A stretch of 64,000 nt of DNA from Dyadobacter sp. 3J3 (GCF_009801115.1 NZ_VTOL01000005.1:418300-482299); one strand, 5' to 3'. Counted from the first letter of the stretch, positions 17,150 through 24,754 are shown. Made by a program: numbers and translations. Notes: generated by a model from the letters alone, not told the origin.

Positions 17150-17533
17150 TTATAATCCGTTTGCCAATCTTTTGACACCGTTTTTTATTAAAGCGACATT
17201 GAAATTAATCAATAGCCCAAGTTTGCAATTCGTTAATTTTAGATAAGTTAATAACTAAGCAGTATGCACATCGTTAAGAGCCTCGACGGCTTTAATTTCT
17301 ACGATCACGCAATTCTCCACCAATAAATCTATTCTATATCCGACTTCAAGTCTGATATCTTCATATACAAGAGGAAGTGCTTTTTGCTTCTCAACGAAAA
17401 GACCTTCTTTTTTTATTTCATAATATAGGCATTCCTCATAAGCAGATTCCAGTAAACCAGGTCCAAGTGTCTTATGAACTTTCAGAGCACAAAAATAGAT
17501 TTGTTTTGCAATTCTATTCTCAAAAATATCCAT
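17150..17533 (-). pseudogene. GxxExxY family protein, broken by an in-frame amber codon
   Basis: The frame from the ATG at 17533 encodes MDIFENRIAKQIYFCALKVH, then KTLGPGLLESAYEECLYYEI, the GxxExxY signature, and later LEVGYRIDLLVENCVIVEIK, matching the PDDEXK-like core. A TAG at 17255-17257 follows EALNDVHTA. After it the same frame continues LLTYLKLTNCKLGLLINFNV and ends at TAA 17150-17152, which is the expected family C terminus. Intact relatives have Gln at this place, so a single CAG-to-TAG change would explain it. The restored length of 127 residues is normal. Function of the family is unknown; it resembles small nucleases. Its 5' end is present in three tandem copies, and it is inserted between argD and argF'. 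Confidence 0.85.
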
Positions 17534-17777
17534 TGCATCCATTGCGAAACCTATTGCATCTAATGCGGTTAAGAAAGTTATATCAGAGCACAAAAATAGA
17601 TTTGTTTTGCAATTCTATTCTCAAAAATATCCATTGCATCCATTGCGAAACCTATTGCGCCTATTGCGGTTAAGAAAGTTATATCAGAGCACAAAAATAG
17701 ATTTGTTTTGCAATTCTATTCTCAAAAATATCCATTGCGTCCATTGCGAAACCTATTGCGCCTATTGCGGTTAAGAA
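17484..17777. repeat. Three tandem 101-bp repeats at the GxxExxY 5' end
   Basis: Copies start at 17484, 17585 and 17686, exactly 101 bases apart. Each holds (minus strand) the CGCAATGG words, the ATG and the first ~14 codons of the GxxExxY gene (MDIFENRIAKQIYFCAL). Only the innermost copy continues into the gene; the outer two run into ATATAAC. The copies differ by a few substitutions in the word region. The array ends 4 bases from the argD stop codon. Confidence 0.92.
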
Positions 17778-17780
17778 AAA

Positions 17781-18914
17781 CTAAGAAAGGCTAGTAACTT
17801 CTTTTCTCAAAGCTTCCAGAAACAAATCAGCCTCTAATTTACCCAATGCCAGCGAAGGCAACAATCTAATCGTATTGGCTCCGGCAACGCCCGTGAACAT
17901 CTTATGCTCAAATAATAATTTATTCCGAAGATCTTTAACCGGGAAATCGTACTCGATACCAATCATCAAACCACGTCCCCGAAGTTCTTTGTATCCACCA
18001 ATTTCTTTAATGCCAGCCATAAGATAGTCTCCGATCTCCGTAGCATTATCTAAGAGATTTTCGTTTTTCATGATATCAAGCACAGCAATTCCGGCTGCAC
18101 AAGCCATGTGATTTCCGCCAAAAGTGGTGCCTAGCAAACCATAGCTTGCCTTAAATTTCGGAGAAATCAAAACGCCGCCAATTGGAAAACCATTACCCAT
18201 TCCTTTCGCCATCGTCATCAAATCCGGATGAATTCCACTGAATTGATGCGAGAAGAATTTCCCGGTACGGCCATAACCACACTGCACACTGTCGAGAATT
18301 AAAACAGCTCCGGTTTCATCGCATCTTTTACGCAAAGCCTGAAGAAATTCATCACTGCTCACTTGAATTCCACCAACACCCTGAATTCCTTCAACGATCA
18401 CAGCACAAACTTCATCAGTTATACCGTCTTCCAAAGCGTCAATATCATTGAATGGAAGAAAAGTAACGTGTTTGCTGTAATTTACAGGAGCAACAATGGA
18501 TGGATTATCCGTTGCAGCAACAGCACCGGCAGTACGTCCATGAAATGCTTTTGTAAAAGCCACAACCTTGGAACGACCCGTATGAAAAGACGCAAGTTTC
18601 AAAGCATTTTCATTCGCTTCAGCACCAGAATTGACAAGGAAAAGTTTATAGTTAGGATAACCTGAAAGATCTCCAAGTTTCTCAGCCAACTCTTCCTGCA
18701 AAGATATTTTTACTGAATTCGAGTAAAAATTTATCGCATGAAGCTGCTTGCTAAGCATATCCACATAATACGGATGACAATGTCCAACGGAAATCACAGC
18801 GTGACCTCCATAAAGATCAAGATATTTAGTACCATTCGTATCCCATAAATAGCTGCCTTCAGCTTTTACAGGTTCTATATCGTAAAGGGGATATACATCA
18901 AATAAATGTGACAT
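17781..18914 (-). CDS. argD: Acylornithine aminotransferase
   Basis: This 377-residue class III aminotransferase has LDLYGGHAVISVGHCHPYYV, LVNSGAEANENALKLASFHT for PLP phosphate binding, AFHGRTAGAVAATDNP, the aspartate in LILDSVQCGYGRTGKFF, and the PLP lysine in MTMAKGMGNGFPIGG. It makes N-acyl-ornithine from N-acyl-glutamate semialdehyde with glutamate as amino donor. I set the start at the ATG at 18914 (MSHLFDVYPLYD), because the longer frame would overlap the PIN toxin gene. It lies between the VapBC-type pair and the GxxExxY remnant in the arginine run. Confidence 0.92.
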   Translation of the reverse strand: MSHLFDVYPLYDIEPVKAEGSYLWDTNGTKYLDLYGGHAVISVGHCHPYYVDMLSKQLHAINFYSNSVKISLQEELAEKLGDLSGYPNYKLFLVNSGAEANENALKLASFHTGRSKVVAFTKAFHGRTAGAVAATDNPSIVAPVNYSKHVTFLPFNDIDALEDGITDEVCAVIVEGIQGVGGIQVSSDEFLQALRKRCDETGAVLILDSVQCGYGRTGKFFSHQFSGIHPDLMTMAKGMGNGFPIGGVLISPKFKASYGLLGTTFGGNHMACAAGIAVLDIMKNENLLDNATEIGDYLMAGIKEIGGYKELRGRGLMIGIEYDFPVKDLRNKLLFEHKMFTGVAGANTIRLLPSLALGKLEADLFLEALRKEVTSLS

Positions 18915-18928
18915 AGTAATATTGTTTA

Positions 18929-19315
18929 TCAGGTCAATTTCAAAGAGTCGATTCTCTGAAAATGTTTTTGATTTAAGGTCTTTACAGGTAATTGAAAAGT
19001 TAAGGCGGTTGCTGCGATAAAAATATCCCAAAACTCAATCAATAAATTTTGCCTTCGCAGGCTATGATAAATTTCAGCAGCTTTTAATGAAACTTCGGCT
19101 GTAAATGGCAATACCGATACACCGTCCAATAATATTTCAACATCACTTTTCTTTTGCAAATCAGTTGCACCCATCATTAATTCATAAACAGTTACTGCTG
19201 ATACAAAAAGCACCGAGTTGTTTGGTAATGACGCTAAGATGGTTTTTGACTTATCTTGTTTCCTAAGATATTCAATGAATATGCCGGTATCGATTACCAT
19301 TCCGGAATTTGCCAT
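18929..19315 (-). CDS. PIN-domain toxin (VapC type)
   Basis: This 128-residue PIN domain has acidic residues in the expected positions: Asp9 in VIDTGIFIEYL, Glu45 in VTVYELMMG, Asp97 in FWDIFIAATAL, and Asn115/His118 in LNQKHF. VapC toxins are magnesium-dependent RNases that cut tRNA or rRNA. The gene overlaps the preceding small gene by 22 bases, the usual antitoxin-toxin arrangement. An in-frame ATG at 19300 (MVIDTG) is an alternative start. All catalytic residues are intact, so it should be active. It is inserted in the arginine run, and argD begins 14 bases after its stop. Confidence 0.87.
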   Translation of the reverse strand: MANSGMVIDTGIFIEYLRKQDKSKTILASLPNNSVLFVSAVTVYELMMGATDLQKKSDVEILLDGVSVLPFTAEVSLKAAEIYHSLRRQNLLIEFWDIFIAATALTFQLPVKTLNQKHFQRIDSLKLT

Positions 19316-19521
19316 TGATTTAATTTTTTGCTACTTTCTTCAATAATTTTAATTTCGTTATCACTCCAGGTGGAAACAGACTGAATTTTTTCTTTCCATC
19401 CTGCCAGGTTTCCCTCGGACTGTTTAGCTTTCTGCCGCGCCAATAAGGTATCGGCATAAGTAATTAATTGCCTCCGCTGAATCTCGTCAAGCTGGTTATA
19501 GGTCAGAAGTAAATCGTTCAT
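19294..19521 (-). CDS. Antitoxin of the VapC-type toxin
   Basis: This 75-residue protein (MNDLLLTYNQLDEIQRRQLI at the start, NLAGWKEKIQSVSTWSDNEI in the middle) directly precedes and overlaps the PIN gene by 22 bases. Its N-terminal part resembles the short helical antitoxins that accompany PIN toxins in Bacteroidota, with a C-terminal toxin-binding tail. No clear AbrB, ribbon-helix-helix or Phd motif is visible, so the class is undetermined. The call rests mainly on the overlap and order. Confidence 0.7.
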   Translation of the reverse strand: MNDLLLTYNQLDEIQRRQLITYADTLLARQKAKQSEGNLAGWKEKIQSVSTWSDNEIKIIEESSKKLNQWQIPEW

Positions 19522-19567
19522 AATAATGAAAATTAATCATTTCAACTTCTTGCAAAATAAAAATCAC

Positions 19568-20551
19568 TTAAAATGATGGTGCCTTCAACCTCAACCCCGC
19601 ATCTTCCGGTAATCCGAAGATCAGGTTCAGGTTTTGAACGGCTTGTCCGGAAGCACCTTTTGTTAAATTATCAATGATACTGCTGATCAACAATTGACCG
19701 TCATGTACTTCCAAATGAATAAAACATTTATTAGTATTGACAACCTGTTTTACATCAATTGGCGAATCGCTTACATGTGTAAAAGGATGTTCGGCGTAAT
19801 AATTCTTATATAATTCTTTCGCTTCTTCAATTGTTCCTGAATACGGTGTGTAAACGTTAGCCATAATCCCACGGGTGAAATCACCACGATAAGGAACAAA
19901 ATTTACTGCCTTATCAAAACCAGCCTGCAATTTCTTTAGGCTCATTTTAATCTCAGTCAAGTGTTGATGCGTGAAAGCTTTGTAGATCGACAGGTTGTTA
20001 TTTCTCCATGAAAAATGTGTCGTTGCACTCAGCGATTGTCCAGCACCAGTGCTTCCTGTAACCGCACTTACGTGCACATCTTCTTTCAATAAACCAGCAT
20101 TAGCCAGCGGTAAAATGGCCAGTTCAATACTTGTCGCAAAACAACCAGGGTTAGCTATTTTGGGTGAAGCCTTTATTTTTTCCTTTTGAAGTTCAGGTAA
20201 ACCGTAGGTAAAGCCGTTCGATTCATCCCGGAAATCAGTACTCAAATCAATGATCTTAACGTTATCAGGAACATTATATTCATCCAGAAACTTTTTTGAT
20301 TCCCCATGACCTGAACATAAGAATATAGCATTCAAACTTTCCTGGTTCAACAAAGTTTGAATATCTTCCCCTGAAAAAGTCAGCTCCGTATCACCCAATA
20401 AATCTGTATGCGTAGCATAAACCGGCTTCCCGATCTGGCTTTTACTATGTGCAAAGGCAATATTTATATTAGGATGGTTAATGACAATTCTCAACAACTC
20501 ACCACCAGTATAACCCGCGGCACCAATGATGCCTATGTTTATTTTATTCAT
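19568..20551 (-). CDS. argC: N-acyl-gamma-glutamyl-phosphate reductase
   Basis: This 327-residue protein has the NADPH-binding start NIGIIGAAGYTGGELLRIVI and the active-site cysteine in KIANPGCFATSIELAILPLA. Downstream motifs are VTGSTGAGQSLSATTHFSWR and FVPYRGDFTRGIMANVYTPY. It reduces N-acyl-glutamyl phosphate to the semialdehyde in arginine synthesis. Gene order argG, (65-aa gene), argC, antitoxin/toxin, argD is that of the Bacteroidota arg cluster with extra genes inserted. The start at 20551 is well supported by the family N terminus. Confidence 0.95.
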   Translation of the reverse strand: MNKINIGIIGAAGYTGGELLRIVINHPNINIAFAHSKSQIGKPVYATHTDLLGDTELTFSGEDIQTLLNQESLNAIFLCSGHGESKKFLDEYNVPDNVKIIDLSTDFRDESNGFTYGLPELQKEKIKASPKIANPGCFATSIELAILPLANAGLLKEDVHVSAVTGSTGAGQSLSATTHFSWRNNNLSIYKAFTHQHLTEIKMSLKKLQAGFDKAVNFVPYRGDFTRGIMANVYTPYSGTIEEAKELYKNYYAEHPFTHVSDSPIDVKQVVNTNKCFIHLEVHDGQLLISSIIDNLTKGASGQAVQNLNLIFGLPEDAGLRLKAPSF

Positions 20552-20591
20552 TTGATAATTGATTCAGCATCATTTAATGCCTGTCATTTTT

Positions 20592-20789
20592 TTATTCGAA
20601 AAGGTTTTCAAGCTTATCAAGAGGAGGTTGAACTCTCTCAGACATGAAATTCTCAGAAAAATTTGAAAGATTATCCCGCCAGCGTTCAAAATTAGAAAAC
20701 TCACTTTTTAAATGAGTGGTTTCAGCCTGTGAAAATGCCGTTGGTTCCTGTTTTAACTTTTTAGCTGAAATTTTCTTTCTCATCATCAA
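20592..20789 (-). CDS. Small protein of unknown function between argG and argC
   Basis: The frame encodes 65 residues. It begins with a basic stretch (MMMRKKISAKKLKQEP), followed by a polar, probably helical part with repeated Asn-Phe-Ser (FSNFERWRDNLSNFSENF). It ends RVQPPLDKLENLFE. I do not recognise the family. It may be a relic or half of a toxin-antitoxin module like those in the neighbouring junctions, but no partner gene is seen. It lies 40 bases upstream of argC and 130 bases after argG. Whether it is expressed is uncertain. Confidence 0.4.
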   Translation of the reverse strand: MMMRKKISAKKLKQEPTAFSQAETTHLKSEFSNFERWRDNLSNFSENFMSERVQPPLDKLENLFE

Positions 20790-20889
20790 GAGGTCATTTG
20801 CCCTATTAAATTGTTCGAGATTAATGATCCTTCGTGTAATTTTTTACCAACAAACTGTACTTATGGTAGAACCTCATTCGAGCAAATTC

Positions 20890-20928
20890 ATTAACCGTTA
20901 ACAATTAATCCTTAACAATTAATCATTC
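20890..20928. repeat. One-armed word array (TTAACAATTAAT type)
   Basis: Repeated TTAACCGTTAACAATTAATC and CCTTAACAATTAATC words cover the last bases downstream of argG and run over its stop codon (20919-20921). The same words are found at 42074-42111 over the stop of the first susD gene. Confidence 0.55.
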
Positions 20929-22118
20929 GACTCGCTTACTTTCTGATAAATCATCACCTGATTCGAAGCGACTTTTGAGAATCCTCTCACGTCATCACCA
21001 GTCCAGGCGTTGTTCATCTCACCATAACTTCCAAATTTCGAAGACATCAAGTCAAATGGTGATTCAATTCCTTCGACATAGAAGCGGTATGGAGCAAGAT
21101 GTACGTGCACCTTTCCCGTTACATGCGACTGTGTATCAGATAAGAAAGATTCGATGTTACGCATTACCGGTTCAACGAACTGTCCTTTGTGAAGAAGAGT
21201 CCCGTACGTATTAGAAAGTTGTTCTTTCCAGTAAAGTTGTTGCTCGCTCAAAACGTGTTTTTCAAGGGTGTGGTGCGCTTTGATAATGATCAAAGGAGCC
21301 GCAGCTTCAAAACCAACACGACCTTTAATTCCGATAATCGTGTCACCCACGTGGATATCCCGGCCAATTCCGAAAGGCTGAGCAATAGCCGCCAATTTCT
21401 GGATTGCCTGAACCGGGTTTTCAAAAGTTTCGCCTGCTACGCCTTTCAATTCACCTTCAACAAATTCCAACGTGATCGTTTCCGGTTCTGTTTTACTTAC
21501 TTGCGTTGGCCATGCTGATTCTGGCAAATACTGCTCAGAAGTCAACGTTTCCTTTCCGCCAACAGAAGTTCCCCAAAGACCTTTGTTGATACTATATGCT
21601 GCCTTAGCCCATTCGCGGCCAACGCCTTTTTTAGTCAGATATTCAATTTCAGCTTCACGTGACAATTTCAGATCACGGATTGGTGTAATAATTTCAGCTT
21701 CCGGAATGATGATACGGAAAGCCATATCGAACCGAACCTGGTCATTTCCAGCCCCTGTACTTCCGTGCGCAATCGCAGTTGCACCGATTTCTTTTGCATA
21801 TTCAGCAACAGCAACAGCCTGGAAAACGCGTTCAGCGCTCACTGAAAGTGGGTATGTATTGTTTTTTAATACATTACCAAAAATCAGATATTTGATACAA
21901 TCATTATAATAATCGGCTGTTTTGGAAATTGTCGCGTGTTTCTCTACACCTAGTGAATAGGCGTTAGCTTCTATGGTTTTTAAATCTTCGTCTGTAAAAC
22001 CACCGGTATCAACCAATACCGAATAGACTTCATAACCTTTATCTTCGGCTAAATATTTTACACAAAAAGAGGTATCCAATCCTCCACTAAACGCTAAAAC
22101 TACTTTGGGCTGTGACAT
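20919..22118 (-). CDS. argG: Argininosuccinate synthase
   Basis: This 399-residue enzyme starts with the ATP pyrophosphatase P-loop VVLAFSGGLDTSFCVKYL (residues 6-23), then TVLV-like VYSVLVDTGGF. Later it has AIAHGSTGAGNDQVRFD and the citrulline/aspartate-binding segments ITPIRDLKLSREAEIEYL and AYSINKGLWGTSVGGKE. It joins citrulline and aspartate with ATP. It follows the GNAT gene and the HigBA pair at the head of the minus-strand arginine run. Length matches the family. Confidence 0.95.
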   Translation of the reverse strand: MSQPKVVLAFSGGLDTSFCVKYLAEDKGYEVYSVLVDTGGFTDEDLKTIEANAYSLGVEKHATISKTADYYNDCIKYLIFGNVLKNNTYPLSVSAERVFQAVAVAEYAKEIGATAIAHGSTGAGNDQVRFDMAFRIIIPEAEIITPIRDLKLSREAEIEYLTKKGVGREWAKAAYSINKGLWGTSVGGKETLTSEQYLPESAWPTQVSKTEPETITLEFVEGELKGVAGETFENPVQAIQKLAAIAQPFGIGRDIHVGDTIIGIKGRVGFEAAAPLIIIKAHHTLEKHVLSEQQLYWKEQLSNTYGTLLHKGQFVEPVMRNIESFLSDTQSHVTGKVHVHLAPYRFYVEGIESPFDLMSSKFGSYGEMNNAWTGDDVRGFSKVASNQVMIYQKVSESND

Positions 22119-22169
22119 TATATTTATTAATATGATTCTTGTTCTATTTTAAATTTTCACTAATTGTTA

Positions 22170-22574
22170 CTAACCAACTGTTAGTAACGTATCTACGGGT
22201 ATTCCTAAGTTCTTATTTAATTCCCTTATCATTTTAATTGTCAGGTTCCTTTTCTTATTCAATACCTCAGAAACTCTATTTTCTCCTCCAAAATAAGGTG
22301 CTACATCTTTTCGGGTCAGATGTAGTTGACTCATTCGTTCCTTTATTGCTTCAATTGGATCTGGTTTTGGAATTGGGAAATGCCTTTTTTCATAGTCAAT
22401 TGCCAAAACCGTAACTGCTTCTAAAATATCCAAGGCTCTTTTGCGTAGTTTCAAATCTTCCAATAGATCAGCATCTATCAGAGCATCAATAATTTTAGAT
22501 GCTTCCTCAAAATCTGCTGAATTGGTAATTGGTCTGATAACAATGTCATCCAAATTGATTGCAAGTGTTTTCAT
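22170..22574 (-). CDS. higA: HigA-type antitoxin with helix-turn-helix
   Basis: This 134-residue protein has an N-terminal acidic helical part (SADFEEASKIIDALIDADLL) and a C-terminal XRE helix-turn-helix (about residues 75-130): IKERMSQLHLTRKDVAPYFG, GENRVSEVLNKKRNLTIKM, then IRELNKNLGIPVDTLL. This is the layout of HigA antitoxins that follow their toxin gene. It should bind the toxin and repress the pair. The toxin upstream is nonsense-truncated, so this antitoxin may now act alone, possibly as a regulator. A small inverted repeat (GTTACTAAC / GTTAGTAAC, 22166-22188) spans its stop codon. Confidence 0.88.
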   Translation of the reverse strand: MKTLAINLDDIVIRPITNSADFEEASKIIDALIDADLLEDLKLRKRALDILEAVTVLAIDYEKRHFPIPKPDPIEAIKERMSQLHLTRKDVAPYFGGENRVSEVLNKKRNLTIKMIRELNKNLGIPVDTLLTVG

Positions 22575-22588
22575 ATTGCTTTGAATGA

Positions 22589-22885
22589 TTAAATGTTTTT
22601 AATATTTTCAATTTTATCATATTCGTTATGAGTGCCTTAGAAACGAACAAATACAAACTGCTTTTCATATTCAAATTTGGCAATCAGTCGGTATTTATTA
22701 TGAGTTATATTAAATACTATTCTTCCATTTCCGATTGTATCGGCATTTTTGAAAAACTTGATCACCTCATTAGGGCTCTTAAAATGCATTTTTTCGATAG
22801 TGTCGTACCAAAATTCCAAAGCAGGCCTTGCATCTGGCGATTTGTTCCAAAATTCTCTAAGTGTGCTTCTGGTAAAAATTCTCAT
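22589..22885 (-). pseudogene. higB: HigB-type mRNA interferase, truncated by an in-frame TAA
   Basis: The frame starts at ATG 22885 with MRIFTRSTLREFWNKSPDAR, the N terminus of the HigB family, and continues VFNITHNKYRLIAKFEYEKQ and FVFVRF. A TAA at 22637-22639 follows. The same frame then reads GTHNEYDKIENIKNI to a second TAA at 22589-22591. GTHxEYDKI is the conserved C-terminal signature of the family and normally follows F-V/I directly. One codon has therefore become a stop, removing the last ~15 residues. Restored length is 98, normal for HigB. The truncated 82-residue product lacks the C-terminal His and Tyr and is probably inactive. Confidence 0.85.
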
Positions 22886-23051
22886 TTTGTGTGTGTAAAA
22901 GTACTTAAGTATTCCCGAATTGGGAAAAGCTTATTCCCTTATCGTAATTTTAATTCTGTATATAACAAAAAAATACCTCGCATCGGGCTTTTAAAAGCTG
23001 CCGGGCGAGGTATTTAGAATGATATAATAATCAATATTATGAGTGCTGTAC

Positions 23052-23762
23052 TTAATGTACGAGCATCGCCTCGGCATTTTTCTTTTTGGCACGTTCTTCC
23101 CTTCGCAACAAGATACGTTGCTTGATACGCATCCAACGCTCATAAAGGCTGGACTCTTTAAGGAAATCCCAGGTGTCTTTTTCAGGTTGTGCCTCGGTTT
23201 TTTTATGTTCTTCAGGATTGTACATCATACCAGTACACAAGCAATGTTTTCTGCCTGTACGGCTCAATACATCATAATTTACACAGCTTGCACAGCCTTT
23301 CCAGAACGCATCATCAGCGGGAAGTTCACTGAAAGTGACAGGCTCGTAACCAAGATCAGAATTGATCTTCATTACCGGCAAACTTGTGGTGATACCAATA
23401 ATTTTAGCATCGGGATATTTTAGACGAGAAAGTTCAAAAGCTTTTTGCTTAATAGACTTTGCCATACCACTCTGACGAAAGTCAGGATGTACGATCAGAC
23501 CGGAATTAGCAACAAATTTGCCATGTTCCCAGGTCTCAATATAACAAAAACCTACCCATACTCCCGTGTCAGTAGTGGCAATAATCGCTTTTCCTTCTAC
23601 CATTTTTTCCATGATATAAACAGGGGAGCGTTTTGCTATACCAGTACCACGTTTTTTGGCACTCTCTTCCATTTCAGCACAAATTGTATCGGCGAAATGG
23701 AAATGATTTTCATTGGCGGTTTGTATAATGAACTTACTGCCTACTACTTCGGTATTTTTCAT
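23052..23762 (-). CDS. GNAT family N-acyltransferase, probable N-acylglutamate synthase of the arginine cluster
   Basis: This 236-residue protein has a GNAT domain at about 10-150, with the acyl-CoA loop in GLIVHPDFRQSGMAKSIKQ. After it is an unusual cysteine group, Cys157-x2-Cys160 and Cys174-x-Cys176 (GCASCVNY, KHCLCTGMM), that could bind a metal. The C-terminal ~45 residues are basic and helical. No ArgA or ArgJ is visible nearby. Genetic work in Bacteroides has implicated a GNAT protein beside argG in making the N-acylglutamate precursor, and this gene has the same position, so that role is likely here. Acetyl versus succinyl specificity is open. It is the first gene of the minus-strand arginine run. 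Confidence 0.78.
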   Translation of the reverse strand: MKNTEVVGSKFIIQTANENHFHFADTICAEMEESAKKRGTGIAKRSPVYIMEKMVEGKAIIATTDTGVWVGFCYIETWEHGKFVANSGLIVHPDFRQSGMAKSIKQKAFELSRLKYPDAKIIGITTSLPVMKINSDLGYEPVTFSELPADDAFWKGCASCVNYDVLSRTGRKHCLCTGMMYNPEEHKKTEAQPEKDTWDFLKESSLYERWMRIKQRILLRREERAKKKNAEAMLVH

Positions 23763-23839
23763 TGATGAATTTACTGACGAAAAATTGTTCGAAACAAAAA
23801 TTAAATTCCCAGAAAACTACGATGGGACGTTTCAAAAAT

Positions 23840-23977
23840 TTAAAAAAGACGGGGATAGAAGTTTTACCACATAGGTAAACAAGAGTTAGACGGTCCTGGG
23901 GGACCTAAACCTGAAAGGTGTAGTATGAAGCACAGTATGTATTCCGTTGCTATTCATTTGACTTGGTTGGTCCGTCT
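23840..23977 (-). promoter_or_regulatory. Possible arginine leader/attenuator region
   Basis: On the minus strand, AGACGG (23977-23972) can pair with CCGTCT at 23893-23888, extended by CC/GG. The inner part can instead fold as GGTCC-CCCA-GGACC (23905-23892), which uses bases of the first pairing. Further hairpins are ACCT-TTC-AGGT and TTTACC-TATGT-GGTAAA. A second CCGTCT followed by six T's lies at 23852-23841. The region contains a 23-codon ORF with three AGG arginine codons. The layout resembles an attenuator before the arginine genes, but no fold was computed and it may be a chance arrangement. Confidence 0.35.
23886..23957 (-). CDS. Candidate arginine leader peptide, 23 residues
   Basis: A short ORF from ATG 23957 to TAA 23886 ends with the residues FRFRSPRTV, with three AGG arginine codons in its last eight codons. 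It lies 123 bases upstream of the GNAT gene that starts the arginine run, inside a region with alternative pairings. Leader peptides of attenuators carry codons for the end product in this way. There is no independent proof that it is translated. No strong ribosome site is visible, as is usual in Bacteroidota. Confidence 0.3.
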   Translation of the reverse strand: MNSNGIHTVLHTTPFRFRSPRTV

Positions 23978-24124
23978 AATAAGATGCAAATTTTGCAAAA
24001 AAAAATGTTACTTGAAAGAAACATGGATTATATTTTTATAGTTCTTGCAATAGAAAAAATATTCGGGGATAACGACAATTTTTTTAGCTTGCATCAGTCT
24101 TATGAATTTGAATGAATATTTTTA

Positions 24125-24754
24125 ATGACAACCCTTACGGCAGACGATCTTCTTTACGGATATATCAATGGAATTTTCCCAATGGCAGAGCCGGATGGGG
24201 CAATTTACTGGTATTCACCTGATCCCAGGGCTGTTATTCCTATATACTCTTACAAGCCGCACAAGTCACTACGTCCTGTCATTAATAAAAGAACATTTGA
24301 AATTCGGGTAGATTTTGATTTTGAAGGTGTTATGCACGGATGTGCAGCTCCGCGGGGGGTGGAGGACGAAACCTGGATTTCGAACGATATTATATTTGCC
24401 TATACCAATTTACATAAACTTGGTTATGCACACAGTGTGGAAGCTTACCTTGAAAATAAACTAGTTGGCGGCTTGTATGGTGTCTCCATAGGGGGTGTTT
24501 TTTTTGGAGAATCGATGTTTTACAAAGAAGCAAATTCTTCCAAAGTAGCTTTCCATTATCTGATCGAAATTCTGAGGGCAAACGGTTATCAGTTGTTAGA
24601 CACTCAGTTTATAAATGATAATGTTTCAAGATACGGTGCAATCGAAATTCCGCGCACCGATTATATGGATAAGCTGAAAAAAGCGCTGCTATTGAACCGG
24701 AAATTTCTTTTAAATCCACAGCAAACACTTTCTTCAAAACATTCCGCTTTTTAA
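24125..24754 (+). CDS. aat: Leucyl/phenylalanyl-tRNA--protein transferase
   Basis: This 209-residue protein has the Aat motifs YGYINGIFPMAEPDGAIYWY at the N terminus and WSPDPR-like YSPDPRAVIPI. Further motifs are HKLGYAHSVEAYLENKLVGG and LYGVSIGGVFFGESMFYKE. The enzyme adds Leu or Phe from charged tRNA to proteins with N-terminal Arg or Lys, marking them for ClpS/ClpAP. It is the first plus-strand gene after the divergent spacer and is followed by proB after 72 bases. Length is slightly shorter than the E. coli enzyme (234) but normal for Bacteroidota. Confidence 0.93.
   Translation: MTTLTADDLLYGYINGIFPMAEPDGAIYWYSPDPRAVIPIYSYKPHKSLRPVINKRTFEIRVDFDFEGVMHGCAAPRGVEDETWISNDIIFAYTNLHKLGYAHSVEAYLENKLVGGLYGVSIGGVFFGESMFYKEANSSKVAFHYLIEILRANGYQLLDTQFINDNVSRYGAIEIPRTDYMDKLKKALLLNRKFLLNPQQTLSSKHSAF

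Noticed and set aside
17484..17777. CRISPR or coding repeat
   Set aside because: Only three direct 101-base copies that duplicate the start of the GxxExxY gene; no unique spacers.
18915..19031. N-terminal extension of argD
   Set aside because: It would overlap the PIN toxin gene in another frame and is not seen in the family.
22166..22188. Terminator hairpin at the end of higA
   Set aside because: The stem is only 9 bp, includes coding bases and the stop codon, and no T-run follows in either direction.
23888..23977. tRNA or signal recognition particle RNA
   Set aside because: The closing stem is tRNA-like in size only; there is no T-loop GTTC motif, no anticodon arm, and no GGAAG-type SRP loop.
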